A DNA stretch of 44,772 nucleotides, from assembly GCA_017509605.1 (NCBI GenBank), contig JAFWPH010000040.1:1-44772 (forward strand), read 5' to 3'. The notes beneath the pieces were generated by a model that did not search any database, was not told where the DNA came from, and saw nothing but the letters and a program-made list of their open reading frames with translations. Of the stretch, positions 1-8,366 are shown one piece after another. Made by a program: the position numbers and the translations under genes. Every line of letters begins with the position of its first letter. The stretch's first letter is position 1. The stretch comes from Bacteroidaceae bacterium (GTDB lineage: Bacteria > Bacteroidota > Bacteroidia > Bacteroidales > Bacteroidaceae).

Positions 1-120
1 AGGCCGTTCCAAAGCAGTTTGGGGGATTTTTAGTTGTCTTATGCAAAGTTATAAAAAATATATGACACTGGCAATCAAATCGTTATGTTTCTTCTGACTA
101 TTTGACGACATTCCCTATTT

Positions 121-148
121 AGTCAAGAGTCGAGAGTCAAGAGTCAAG
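121..148. repeat. Heptamer tandem repeat AGTCRAG
   Basis: About four copies of a 7-base unit AGTCAAG/AGTCGAG run head to tail and end next to the small palindrome GGCCTGCGGCC. A shorter degenerate version of the same unit recurs at about 508-523. The function is unknown. Confidence 0.6.
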
Positions 149-273
149 GGTCGGCCTGCGGCCTCAAAATTATAAAAAAATGAGATTAAAAAATTATAAA
201 AATTCTATTTGTGTTATTTGGAGTCGCCTACGGCAAGAAATCTCACTCGAGGCAAATCAAACAAATCTTTTTA

Positions 274-392
274 TATAGATACTATAGATGGTATAGACAT
301 TAATAGATACTATAGATGGTATATTACTATAGATATTATAGATATTATAGATACTATAGATGGTATAGATGATATGAGATGGTATAGATACT
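274..392. repeat. 9-base tandem repeat array (ATAGATRNT)
   Basis: About a dozen imperfect copies of a 9-base unit of the form ATAGATACT, ATAGATGGT or ATAGATATT lie in a row. Because the period is a multiple of three, one frame stays open and gives a low-complexity Ile-Asp-rich peptide, which I do not consider a gene. Such arrays are prone to copy-number change. Confidence 0.75.
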
Positions 393-852
393 TTGAATTT
401 GATGAATTGACGTTTTTTTAATGATTATGGATTTTTAGCAAAGTTAAGACGAATGAGAATGAGGGCAGAAATAAAGGGAAAACGAATTTGAGAATTACAG
501 TCAAAAAGTCGAGGGTCGAGGGGCGTTATTAGGCATAGAAGACCTGAGACTTTAGCTTTTTTGAGGCTTTAGTATTTTAGATGTGAAGGCTGATTTCCGG
601 CTCGTCCATGAGCAGGCAGTAGTGCTAAGAGAGGAGGAGAGAACGCTTAACGTCATTCTTGCCATGTTTCCATGGAAATGTTAAAATGGGGGTATTTGTG
701 TATAATTATTCAGACGGTGTATATTATGGAGTGGTTTGAGGAATGTTTCTTGTATGGTTATGCGATGTTATATGCAAAAATGTTTCATGGGCGTGACATT
801 TTAAAACATGGAAAGAGTGGCTCAAGAAGTCATAAGGAACGAGGAATAAGGA

Positions 853-884
853 TTGCATCTTTGTAAAAAAGTGTAATAAGTTTG
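853..884 (+). promoter_or_regulatory. Candidate Bacteroidota promoter for the GH28-GH105-GH92 gene
   Basis: A TAAGTTTG box at 877-884 fits the TAnnTTTG (-7) consensus exactly, and a TTG at 853-855 sits 21 bases upstream as a weak -33 element. The expected transcript start is near 891, giving a leader of about 110 bases. Confidence 0.35.
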
Positions 885-1002
885 GTGTGTTCGTGTAAAT
901 TGCTTAAATTGCACTTTATAAGACATGAGGCATAATACATGAAGTCTCTTGAAAACCATTGATTTGGGAAGAGACTGACATATTAACCCAAATAACAAAG
1001 AC

Positions 1003-4000
1003 ATGATTAATCTTATCAAATATCTTCTCTTGGCAATGGTTATTATGTTTCCATCGGTCGTGAATGCCGATGGATGGGATGGACAATACCAACAGGTGGA
1101 GGCAGGTATCCGACAGTTCAAGGCCGACACCATTCATCAATTTGTGATTACCGACTACGGGGCAAAGACCAAAGACAAGGCCAAGGCCAACCAGAAAGCC
1201 ATCAACAAAGCCATCAGCGAGTGCGCCCGTCGAGGTGGCGGTACGGTGGTCGTGCCTGAAGGTACATGGAACACTGGCGGTCTGACACTGCAGAGTGGTG
1301 TGAACCTCCATTTGGAGAAGGGTGCGACGCTACTTTTTTCGTCCGACAAGTCGCTCTATCCGCTTGTGCTTACCCGTTGGGAGGGACAAGACCTCATGAA
1401 CTACCAGCCCTTCATCTATGCGCGCGACGCTAAGGATGTGGCCATCACGGGCGAAGGCACCATCGACGGTGGTGCGGGTATGGACAACTGGTGGCCGATG
1501 TGTGGTTCCGCACGTTTCGGCTGGAAGGAAGGCATACCGGCGCAGAAGGACGGCGACCGCGAGAATCTCATGAAGATGGCTGAGAACAATGTGCCTGTGG
1601 AGGAGAGAATTTTCGGGCAAGGACACACTTTGCGTCCTCAACTTGTCAACTTTGTGGATTGCGACGGTGTGTTGGTCGAGGGTGTCACCTTACTGCGCTC
1701 GCCTTTCTGGGTGCTGCACCCCCTACGTAGCAAGAATGTGGTGGTGCGCGGCGTGACCTTCTGGAACGAAGGTCCCAACGGCGATGGCTGCGACCCAGAG
1801 TCGTGTGATGGTGTGTTGATCGAGGACTGCCGTTTCCACACCGGTGACGACTGCATCGCCATCAAGAGCGGACGCAATGCCGACGGACGCCGTTGGAAGC
1901 TGCCAAGCCAGAACATCATCGTGCGACGTTGTTCCATGGAGGATGGACATGGCGGTGTGGTCATCGGTAGCGAAGTGAGCGGTGGATGCCGCAACGTCTT
2001 CGTCGAGAACTGCACCATGGACAGCGAGAACCTGGATCGTGTCATCCGCATCAAGACCAGTACCTGCCGTGGCGGCGTCACCGAGAACGTCTATGTCAGG
2101 AACGTGGAGGTGGGACAATGCCGGGAGGCGGTGCTGAAAATCAACCTCAACTACGAAAGCCGAGAGACCGCCCAGCGCGGATTCATACCCACGGTACGCA
2201 ACGTCTTTTTAGAGAATGTCAACTGCAAGAAGTCGCGCTACGGCGTGCTGATCATCGGACTCGACACCACCTTGCAGGTATATAACATCAACCTTGCCAA
2301 CTGCCGCTTCGATGGAGTGGAGCGAGGCAACAGCATCACAGGACAGGTGCGCGACATCCGTTACCATCACCTCTTCATCAATGGAGAGAAAACCTCGTTC
2401 GCACTGCCTGGATGTGAAGACCACTACAGCCAGTGGATGGTGCAGTCGGAGATGCGCCGCGCTATCAAAAGTTACCTCCTCGACTTCTCTAAGCGTCCCA
2501 AATGGAGCTATGTGATGGGCATCGAACTGGAGTCGATGCTCGACACCTACCTCCGTTATGGTGGAGACGATATCAAGGCCTACCTCAAGGAGTACACCGA
2601 CACCATGATCCTGCAGGACGGCATCATCCGTGATTATAATTTCAAAGACCTGAATATCGACAATATCCGGACAGGACGTTATGTTTTGCGCGCCAACCAA
2701 CTGTGGAGCGAGGACAAGAACGGAAAGGCTGCTGCCACTTTGATGCAACAACTCGACAGTATGCCTCGAACCATCGACGGCATCTGGTGGCACAAGAAGA
2801 TATATCCCAATCAGGTGTGGCTCGACGGACTCTACATGGGACTGCCTTTCTACACCATGTACGCCACACAGAACCTGAAAGGGAAGGCTCGCCAGCAGGT
2901 GCTGGACGATGCTGTGGATCAAGTCACCAAGACAGCACGGCTGACCCACGACTCCCGCACTGGGCTCTATCGCCATGCCTACGATGCCACTCGCAGCATC
3001 TTCTGGGCCGACAAGCAGACAGGACAGTCGCAACACACATGGGGCAGGGCTCAGGGCTGGATGATGATGGCGATGGTGGAGTTGCTCGACGTGATGCCTG
3101 ATGACTACAGTCGCCGCGGTGAGGTGGTGGATTTGTTGAACGACGTGGCCAAGGCGGTGGTTCGTCATCAGGATACAAAGACAGGACTTTGGTATCAGGT
3201 GATGGATGTGGACGACTCGCGCAACTACCTTGAAGCCACTTGCTCCAGCATGTTCTGCTACTCGTTGCTCAAGGCTGCCCGAAAGGGATGGATACCTGCC
3301 GATTACCGCCAATACGGCATCAAGGCCTACCAAGGCATCGTTAATCATTTCATCCATGTCAACGGTGACAGCACGATATCTTTGTCGAACTGTTGCTCTG
3401 TGGCTGGCCTGGGACCTGAGAACAACAAACGACGTGACGGATCCTTCGATTATTACATCAGTGAACCCATCCGCGACAACGACGCTAAAGGAGTGGCTCC
3501 TTTCATCTGGGCTTCGCTTGAGATGGAGATGATGGGCTACAATGTGAACGGACTGCCTCTTAAGGTTGATGACATTGATACCCGCACGGGCACCGACAAG
3601 AGCGGCATGAAGTCGGCATCTAAGTTCGGACAGAACACCGAGAACTACGGACAAACGTTACCTGCCGTGTTGGAACCCAACGGCATGACTTTCTGGACTC
3701 CGCAGACTCGCGCCACAGAGCGCAAGGGTGTGGCACCGTATTATTATGGTGACCATCTGCTGCAGGGCGTCAGGACCTCCCACTGGCTGGTGGGTGGGGC
3801 AACTCAAGACTATGGCTCGTTCACCATCTCGGCCGTCAGCCGCAAGGCAACCACACCAAGCCAGTTGGCGACCTCTTTCTCGCATGATGACGAGATAGCG
3901 ACCCCAGCTTATTACAGCGTGACACTTCCCCAAGAGAAGATACAAATGGAGATGACCGGACTCAGCCGTTCGGTCATCATTCGTTTGACAGCCCAGGAGC

Positions 4001-5718
4001 AAGGACGGATGTATGTGGTGCTGAACTGCAACAGCGACGAGGACATGGCAACCCTGACACTCGACAGCAACTCTGGTCTGGTTTTTGCCTCCAATCCCGT
4101 GCACCGCATCTACCAGGGATGGGGCGAGGAGGCTGGCTTCAGCGGGCACTTGGTCATGACCTGCGACAAACGTCCTGTTGAGACCTGGACTTTTCATGAG
4201 CCTGACAGTCTGAACGATATCATGGCCAATGGGATGGTCATGGCATTCGACATGGATGGGGGCGAGACCTTGCAGGTGAAGGCCGCTACATCGTTTGTCT
4301 CCACCGACCATGCCTTGATGAACCTTCAAGAGGAGATGCCGCAGTGGGATTTTGATTCTGTCAGGTGTCAGTTGACTTCCATTTGGAAACAGCAACTCAG
4401 CAAGATTCATGTGGAGACAGCCGACAGAAACGCGCTCAGAAAATTCTACGGTTCAATGTACCGCTGTTCGTTCCTGCCCCGCACCTTCTCGGATGTGGAT
4501 GGTTCCTATCCGTCGTTCGCGGCTTCCAAAGACGCGCCCGTAACGGTGGAGCGAGTGGGGGAGGGACATGTGCATTACTGCGACTTCAGCCTCTGGGATA
4601 CCTACCGTGCCATGCACCCGTTGCTAAATATCCTCAGTCCCAAGAAGTCGGCCGACATGATGCAGTCGTTGGTCGATATGTACCGTCAAGGCGGTTGGAT
4701 GCCCATCTTCCCTTGTTGGAACAGTTACACCTCGGCGATGATAGGCGACCATGTGGCGTCGGTTATGGCGGATGCCTACGTGAAGGGGATACGTGGTTTT
4801 GACGTGGAGAAAGCCTATGAGGGGTTGCGCCAGAATGCCTTCGTCTCGCCATCGGATGAGGAATACAAGGATGGCAAGGGCAGGCGTGCGCTGCAATCGT
4901 ATTTGAAATACGGCTACATCCCGCTTGAGGATAGTGTGCCAGATGCTTTCCACAAGCGGGAACAGGTTTCGCGCACTTTGGAGTATGCCTACGATGATTT
5001 CGCACTGTCGGTGCTGGCGGAAGCACTCGGACATGGCGATGATGCAAAAGCGCTTGGCAAGAGGGCAAAGAACTACCGTCAGGTCTTCGACCCTCGGACA
5101 GGGTTGGTGCAGGGACGGCATGCTGATGGCGGTTTCTTGTCTGATGACAATGCCTTTGTAAAGACATCGTTCATCACTGAAGGAGCGCCTTGTCATTATT
5201 CGTGGTATGTGCCACACGACCCTGAGGGCATGATGCAGTGCATGGGTGGAAAGGAACAATATGTGCAGAAACTCGACGCCATGTTCAGTGAACAGAACTA
5301 TTGGCACGGCAATGAACCCTGCCATCAAGTGGCGTATATGTTCAATTATGCTGGTGAACCAAGGAAGACACAACAGGCGGTGCGTGAAATCATGTACACG
5401 GAGTACAAGGAAACGCCTTCGGGACTGGCAGGCAACGACGACGCCGGTCAGATGTCGGCATGGTATATCTTCTCTGCCATGGGCTTCTATCCCGTGTGTC
5501 CGGGCACCACGCGATATGAATTGGCCAGTCCTTCATTCGACCGTGTGGTCATCACCCAGGAAAATGGTAGGCAGTTCTGCATCGAAACAGAGAACGCTTC
5601 CCCCGAAAACATCTACATTCAGCGCATCACCCGCAACGGCGAGCCCTACGACCAGACCTATATCGACCACAACGATATCGTCAACGGCTGCACTTTCCGA
5701 TTCTCGATGGGAAAGTGA
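1003..5718 (+). CDS. Secreted GH28-GH105-GH92 trifunctional glycoside hydrolase
   Basis: This is a 1571-residue fusion of three enzymes. Residues 1-22 are a Sec signal peptide ending VVNA. Residues ~30-450 form a GH28 (polygalacturonase/rhamnogalacturonan hydrolase) beta-helix; the family's acidic and basic motifs are visible as NGDGCD (~257-262), GDD (~280-282), GHGG (~315-318) and RIK (~349-351). Residues ~455-850 match GH105 (unsaturated rhamnogalacturonyl/glucuronyl hydrolase), with VWLDG around D608 and HTWGRAQGW. Residues ~865-1571 match a full GH92 module (alpha-mannosidase family): an N-terminal sandwich, then TEG with E1393, GNEPCHQ, and GNDDAG with D1479/D1480, which correspond to the family's catalytic acid and base positions. 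GH28 and GH105 together fit stepwise pectin or RG-I depolymerisation. The target of the GH92 part is unclear, since that family is best known on mannose linkages. The fold assignments are firm; substrates are inferred. Confidence 0.88.
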   Translation: MINLIKYLLLAMVIMFPSVVNADGWDGQYQQVEAGIRQFKADTIHQFVITDYGAKTKDKAKANQKAINKAISECARRGGGTVVVPEGTWNTGGLTLQSGVNLHLEKGATLLFSSDKSLYPLVLTRWEGQDLMNYQPFIYARDAKDVAITGEGTIDGGAGMDNWWPMCGSARFGWKEGIPAQKDGDRENLMKMAENNVPVEERIFGQGHTLRPQLVNFVDCDGVLVEGVTLLRSPFWVLHPLRSKNVVVRGVTFWNEGPNGDGCDPESCDGVLIEDCRFHTGDDCIAIKSGRNADGRRWKLPSQNIIVRRCSMEDGHGGVVIGSEVSGGCRNVFVENCTMDSENLDRVIRIKTSTCRGGVTENVYVRNVEVGQCREAVLKINLNYESRETAQRGFIPTVRNVFLENVNCKKSRYGVLIIGLDTTLQVYNINLANCRFDGVERGNSITGQVRDIRYHHLFINGEKTSFALPGCEDHYSQWMVQSEMRRAIKSYLLDFSKRPKWSYVMGIELESMLDTYLRYGGDDIKAYLKEYTDTMILQDGIIRDYNFKDLNIDNIRTGRYVLRANQLWSEDKNGKAAATLMQQLDSMPRTIDGIWWHKKIYPNQVWLDGLYMGLPFYTMYATQNLKGKARQQVLDDAVDQVTKTARLTHDSRTGLYRHAYDATRSIFWADKQTGQSQHTWGRAQGWMMMAMVELLDVMPDDYSRRGEVVDLLNDVAKAVVRHQDTKTGLWYQVMDVDDSRNYLEATCSSMFCYSLLKAARKGWIPADYRQYGIKAYQGIVNHFIHVNGDSTISLSNCCSVAGLGPENNKRRDGSFDYYISEPIRDNDAKGVAPFIWASLEMEMMGYNVNGLPLKVDDIDTRTGTDKSGMKSASKFGQNTENYGQTLPAVLEPNGMTFWTPQTRATERKGVAPYYYGDHLLQGVRTSHWLVGGATQDYGSFTISAVSRKATTPSQLATSFSHDDEIATPAYYSVTLPQEKIQMEMTGLSRSVIIRLTAQEQGRMYVVLNCNSDEDMATLTLDSNSGLVFASNPVHRIYQGWGEEAGFSGHLVMTCDKRPVETWTFHEPDSLNDIMANGMVMAFDMDGGETLQVKAATSFVSTDHALMNLQEEMPQWDFDSVRCQLTSIWKQQLSKIHVETADRNALRKFYGSMYRCSFLPRTFSDVDGSYPSFAASKDAPVTVERVGEGHVHYCDFSLWDTYRAMHPLLNILSPKKSADMMQSLVDMYRQGGWMPIFPCWNSYTSAMIGDHVASVMADAYVKGIRGFDVEKAYEGLRQNAFVSPSDEEYKDGKGRRALQSYLKYGYIPLEDSVPDAFHKREQVSRTLEYAYDDFALSVLAEALGHGDDAKALGKRAKNYRQVFDPRTGLVQGRHADGGFLSDDNAFVKTSFITEGAPCHYSWYVPHDPEGMMQCMGGKEQYVQKLDAMFSEQNYWHGNEPCHQVAYMFNYAGEPRKTQQAVREIMYTEYKETPSGLAGNDDAGQMSAWYIFSAMGFYPVCPGTTRYELASPSFDRVVITQENGRQFCIETENASPENIYIQRITRNGEPYDQTYIDHNDIVNGCTFRFSMGK

Positions 5719-5853
5719 AAGATGTTTCCAATTTAATCATCCGCATGGCAGAATGCCGTAGGAGTTCCCTCCTTTTCTCCATAACCCCTTAGCTAAAGCT
5801 TAACTACCTTTTATAACTTCCGATACTTTAGTAACCTATAAAACAAAGACATC

Positions 5854-8103
5854 ATGGTAAATAATCATCACCAAATCATCCCACTCGCAGTTGTAGCACT
5901 GATGGCCACTATGACATGTTCTGCACAATCTTATCCCACCCGATTGCTGGAACATGAGCAGCAGATAGAAGAAATCATGAAGGACATGACGCTCGACGAG
6001 AAAATCGCCATGCTCCATGGCAAGAACATGTTCTCCTCTGCAGGTATTCCACGATTGGGCATAGCTGACATGGAGTATGCCGACGGTCCCTTTGGCATCC
6101 GTGAGGAGATGGAACCTCATTCATGGAATCCGTTGCACTTGGAGACCGACTATGCCACATTCTTTCCTACTGGTTCGGCATTGGCTGCCACATGGAGCAC
6201 CGAATGGGCTTACAACTACGGACGAGGCATGAGCCGTGAGGCACGGCTTCGAGGAAAGGACATGATTCTCGGACCTGCCATGAATATCCAGCGCGTACCG
6301 ACAGGTGGAAGAACTTACGAGTATCTGAGTGAAGACCCATTGCTCAGTGGCGCTTTGGCGGTGGCTTACACGCGTGGATCCCAAGATGACGGGACAGCCG
6401 TCTGCCTGAAGCATTATGCACTGAACAACCAAGAGGACTACCGTGGTTTTGTGGATGTGCATATCTCCGACCGCGCTATGTACGAGATTTACCTGCGTCC
6501 GTTTGAGATGGCGGTGCGTGAAGCTGATGCCTGGGCGCTGATGGCGGCCTACAACAAAGTGCGTGGACGCTGGTGCTCGGAGAACGAATTGTTGCTCAAC
6601 ACCATTCTCCGCAAGCAGTGGGGATTTCCCGGAATGGTCATCAGCGATTGGGGAGGCGTGCACTCCACAGTCGATGCCGTCACTGCAGGCATGAACGTGG
6701 AGATGCCTGGCAACCGTTTTATGGGGCAGGCGCTGCTCGATTCAGTGAAGGCGGGCAAGGTGAGCGAGGAGGTCATCAACCAGCGTGTGCGTGAGATCCT
6801 ACGAGTGAGGCTTACTGTGGAACCTATAGCTAAGGAAATTGCCAACAGCAAGCCTGTTGGCAATCCTGAGGAAATGGCCATCGCTTTGGAAGTGGCTCGT
6901 CGTTCGATTGTCTTGCTCAAGAACGAAGAATGCAGTGCGAAGAAAGGACAGGATGGTGAGAAGCTATTGCCCATCGATTTCAAACGTGTCAAGCGCATCT
7001 TAGTCGTAGGCGAGAACGCCGTCACCAAGATGGCCCTTGGCGGTGTGGGTGCCGGTGTGAAAACCCGTCAGGAAATCACTCCGCTTGAAGGACTTCAGAA
7101 AGCCCTCGATGGCAAGATCAACATCACGTATGTGCAGGGATACAAAAGTTTTGACCGCAGCAGCCGTGGCAAACGGCAGAGCCCCCAACAACCAGCCGAC
7201 GCTCAGTTGTTGGAAGAGGCTGTGAAAGCCGCCAAAAATGCAGACTTGGTTCTCTTCTTCGCTGGCGACAACCGTGAGGTGGAGACTGAAGGGTCGGACC
7301 GCAAGTCCATCACGCTCCCCTCTGGTCAGGATGAGTTGGCCCAGGCGCTGGCTAAAGCCAACAAGCGACTCGTCACTGTGATTGTGGCGGGAGGGCCCGT
7401 GGATGTCAGCACAGTCAGTGAGGTATCTGCTGCCTTGTTGGTTTCATGGTTCAATGGCTCGATGGGAGGTCAGGCGATTGCCGAAGTGCTGACTGGAGAT
7501 GTGTCGCCTTCTGGCAAGTTGCCCATGACGTGGCCAAAGAAACTGGAGGATGTTCCCGCATACGCCACTGGCTCTTTTCCACAGCAGGTGAACAATGACA
7601 ACCAAGGCGACATCTTCGTCGGATTGACCAGAAACCAGAGTAATGACCGCAGGCAGCAACTCGTCGCCAACTACGCCGAGGAAAGTCTCGTGGGATATCG
7701 TTGGTATGATGCCAAGAAAGTGGCTGTGGCATATCCTTTTGGTTATGGGCTCTCATACGCGCAGTTCCAATATAGCGGCATCAGTGTCAAACCGACGGTG
7801 GAAGGATTCGATGTCAACTTCACCCTTGCCAACACTTCAGGAGTAGATGCCGAAGAGGTGGTGCAGGTGTATGTCTCGCGTCCATTGTCTCATATTGAAA
7901 GGCCGGAGAAAGAACTCAAGGCTTTCAAGCGGGTGGTGCTGAAGGGAGGCGAGAGTCAGAAGGTGACAGTTCCCGTGCGAAGGACCGACCTCTGTCATTG
8001 GGATGAGGCTGCACAGACCTGGATGCTTGAACCTGGCACAATCACCCTCAAGGTTGGCGGTTCCTCCGACAACCTGCCGTTGTCTGCCGAAGTGGTAATA
8101 TGA
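5854..8103 (+). CDS. Glycoside hydrolase family 3 (beta-glucosidase/xylosidase type)
   Basis: This is a 749-residue secreted GH3 enzyme that should remove non-reducing-end beta-linked sugars (glucose, xylose or related) from oligosaccharides, probably in the periplasm. A signal peptide covers residues 1-~24 (hydrophobic run, then CSA before Q). The TIM-barrel domain (~35-330) contains KHYALNNQE and the nucleophile motif VISDWGG with D265. The alpha/beta sandwich C-domain follows (~350-590), then a fibronectin-III-like domain (~650-749) preceded by YPFGYGLSY, which is typical of three-domain GH3 enzymes. The gene starts 135 bases after the GH28-GH105-GH92 gene on the same strand with no clear promoter or terminator between them, so co-transcription is likely. 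Exact sugar specificity cannot be read from the sequence. Confidence 0.92.
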   Translation: MVNNHHQIIPLAVVALMATMTCSAQSYPTRLLEHEQQIEEIMKDMTLDEKIAMLHGKNMFSSAGIPRLGIADMEYADGPFGIREEMEPHSWNPLHLETDYATFFPTGSALAATWSTEWAYNYGRGMSREARLRGKDMILGPAMNIQRVPTGGRTYEYLSEDPLLSGALAVAYTRGSQDDGTAVCLKHYALNNQEDYRGFVDVHISDRAMYEIYLRPFEMAVREADAWALMAAYNKVRGRWCSENELLLNTILRKQWGFPGMVISDWGGVHSTVDAVTAGMNVEMPGNRFMGQALLDSVKAGKVSEEVINQRVREILRVRLTVEPIAKEIANSKPVGNPEEMAIALEVARRSIVLLKNEECSAKKGQDGEKLLPIDFKRVKRILVVGENAVTKMALGGVGAGVKTRQEITPLEGLQKALDGKINITYVQGYKSFDRSSRGKRQSPQQPADAQLLEEAVKAAKNADLVLFFAGDNREVETEGSDRKSITLPSGQDELAQALAKANKRLVTVIVAGGPVDVSTVSEVSAALLVSWFNGSMGGQAIAEVLTGDVSPSGKLPMTWPKKLEDVPAYATGSFPQQVNNDNQGDIFVGLTRNQSNDRRQQLVANYAEESLVGYRWYDAKKVAVAYPFGYGLSYAQFQYSGISVKPTVEGFDVNFTLANTSGVDAEEVVQVYVSRPLSHIERPEKELKAFKRVVLKGGESQKVTVPVRRTDLCHWDEAAQTWMLEPGTITLKVGGSSDNLPLSAEVVI

Positions 8104-8366
8104 TGCCAAAGTCCTCGCTTAATCACGCCATTCGTCACAAATTGGTGCCGTGATAGGGATGATTGTCGGACTATTCCTCGGTTCAAAGAAAGAGCAGAAA
8201 ACAATGAAATAAAGGTTCGGATTCAACACTTGGTATCTGCACACCTGCAATGTAGCCAATGGCGCCTACAATGTGGGTGTGCCTATTGTGTTGAACTCGC
8301 CGAAATCATAATACGCGTCAGTTTCCTTCATGAAGTCGATGAGCGAGGCGAAGAATACCTTGATAA
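8104..8366. other. Intergenic stretch with possible gene remnants
   Basis: This gap separates the GC-richer GH3 gene from the AT-rich minus-strand operon. A short plus-strand open segment (about 8137-8211) would encode a hydrophobic tail ending GLFLGSKKEQKTMK. A minus-strand open segment (about 8283-8390) reads FFASLIDFMKETDAYYDFGEF and ends at a stop. Neither is a full gene and I could not assign a family. They could be decayed ends of neighbours disrupted when the operon arrived. Confidence 0.3.

Larger units (their letters stand above)
1..1002. other. AT-rich intergenic region with tandem repeats
   Basis: I see no convincing gene in this kilobase. Short open frames exist (for example 209-421 and 672-866), but the first is mostly translated tandem repeat and neither resembles a protein family. 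The region carries a heptamer repeat (121-148), a 9-base tandem array (274-392) and a second degenerate heptamer patch near 508-523. A candidate promoter for the downstream gene lies near its right end. Confidence 0.6.

Noticed and set aside
274..392. CRISPR array
   Set aside because: The units are 9 bases and contiguous with no spacers, and no cas genes are near.
209..421. A 70-codon open frame with an Ile-Asp repeat
   Set aside because: Its sequence is mainly the translation of the 9-base tandem array and has no family features.
672..866. A 64-codon open frame before the first enzyme gene
   Set aside because: It overlaps the candidate -33 element, has no recognisable features and a poor codon pattern.
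2209..3654. A 481-codon open frame antisense to the GH28-GH105-GH92 gene
   Set aside because: It lies wholly opposite a well-supported gene, follows its codon pattern in antisense and resembles no protein family.
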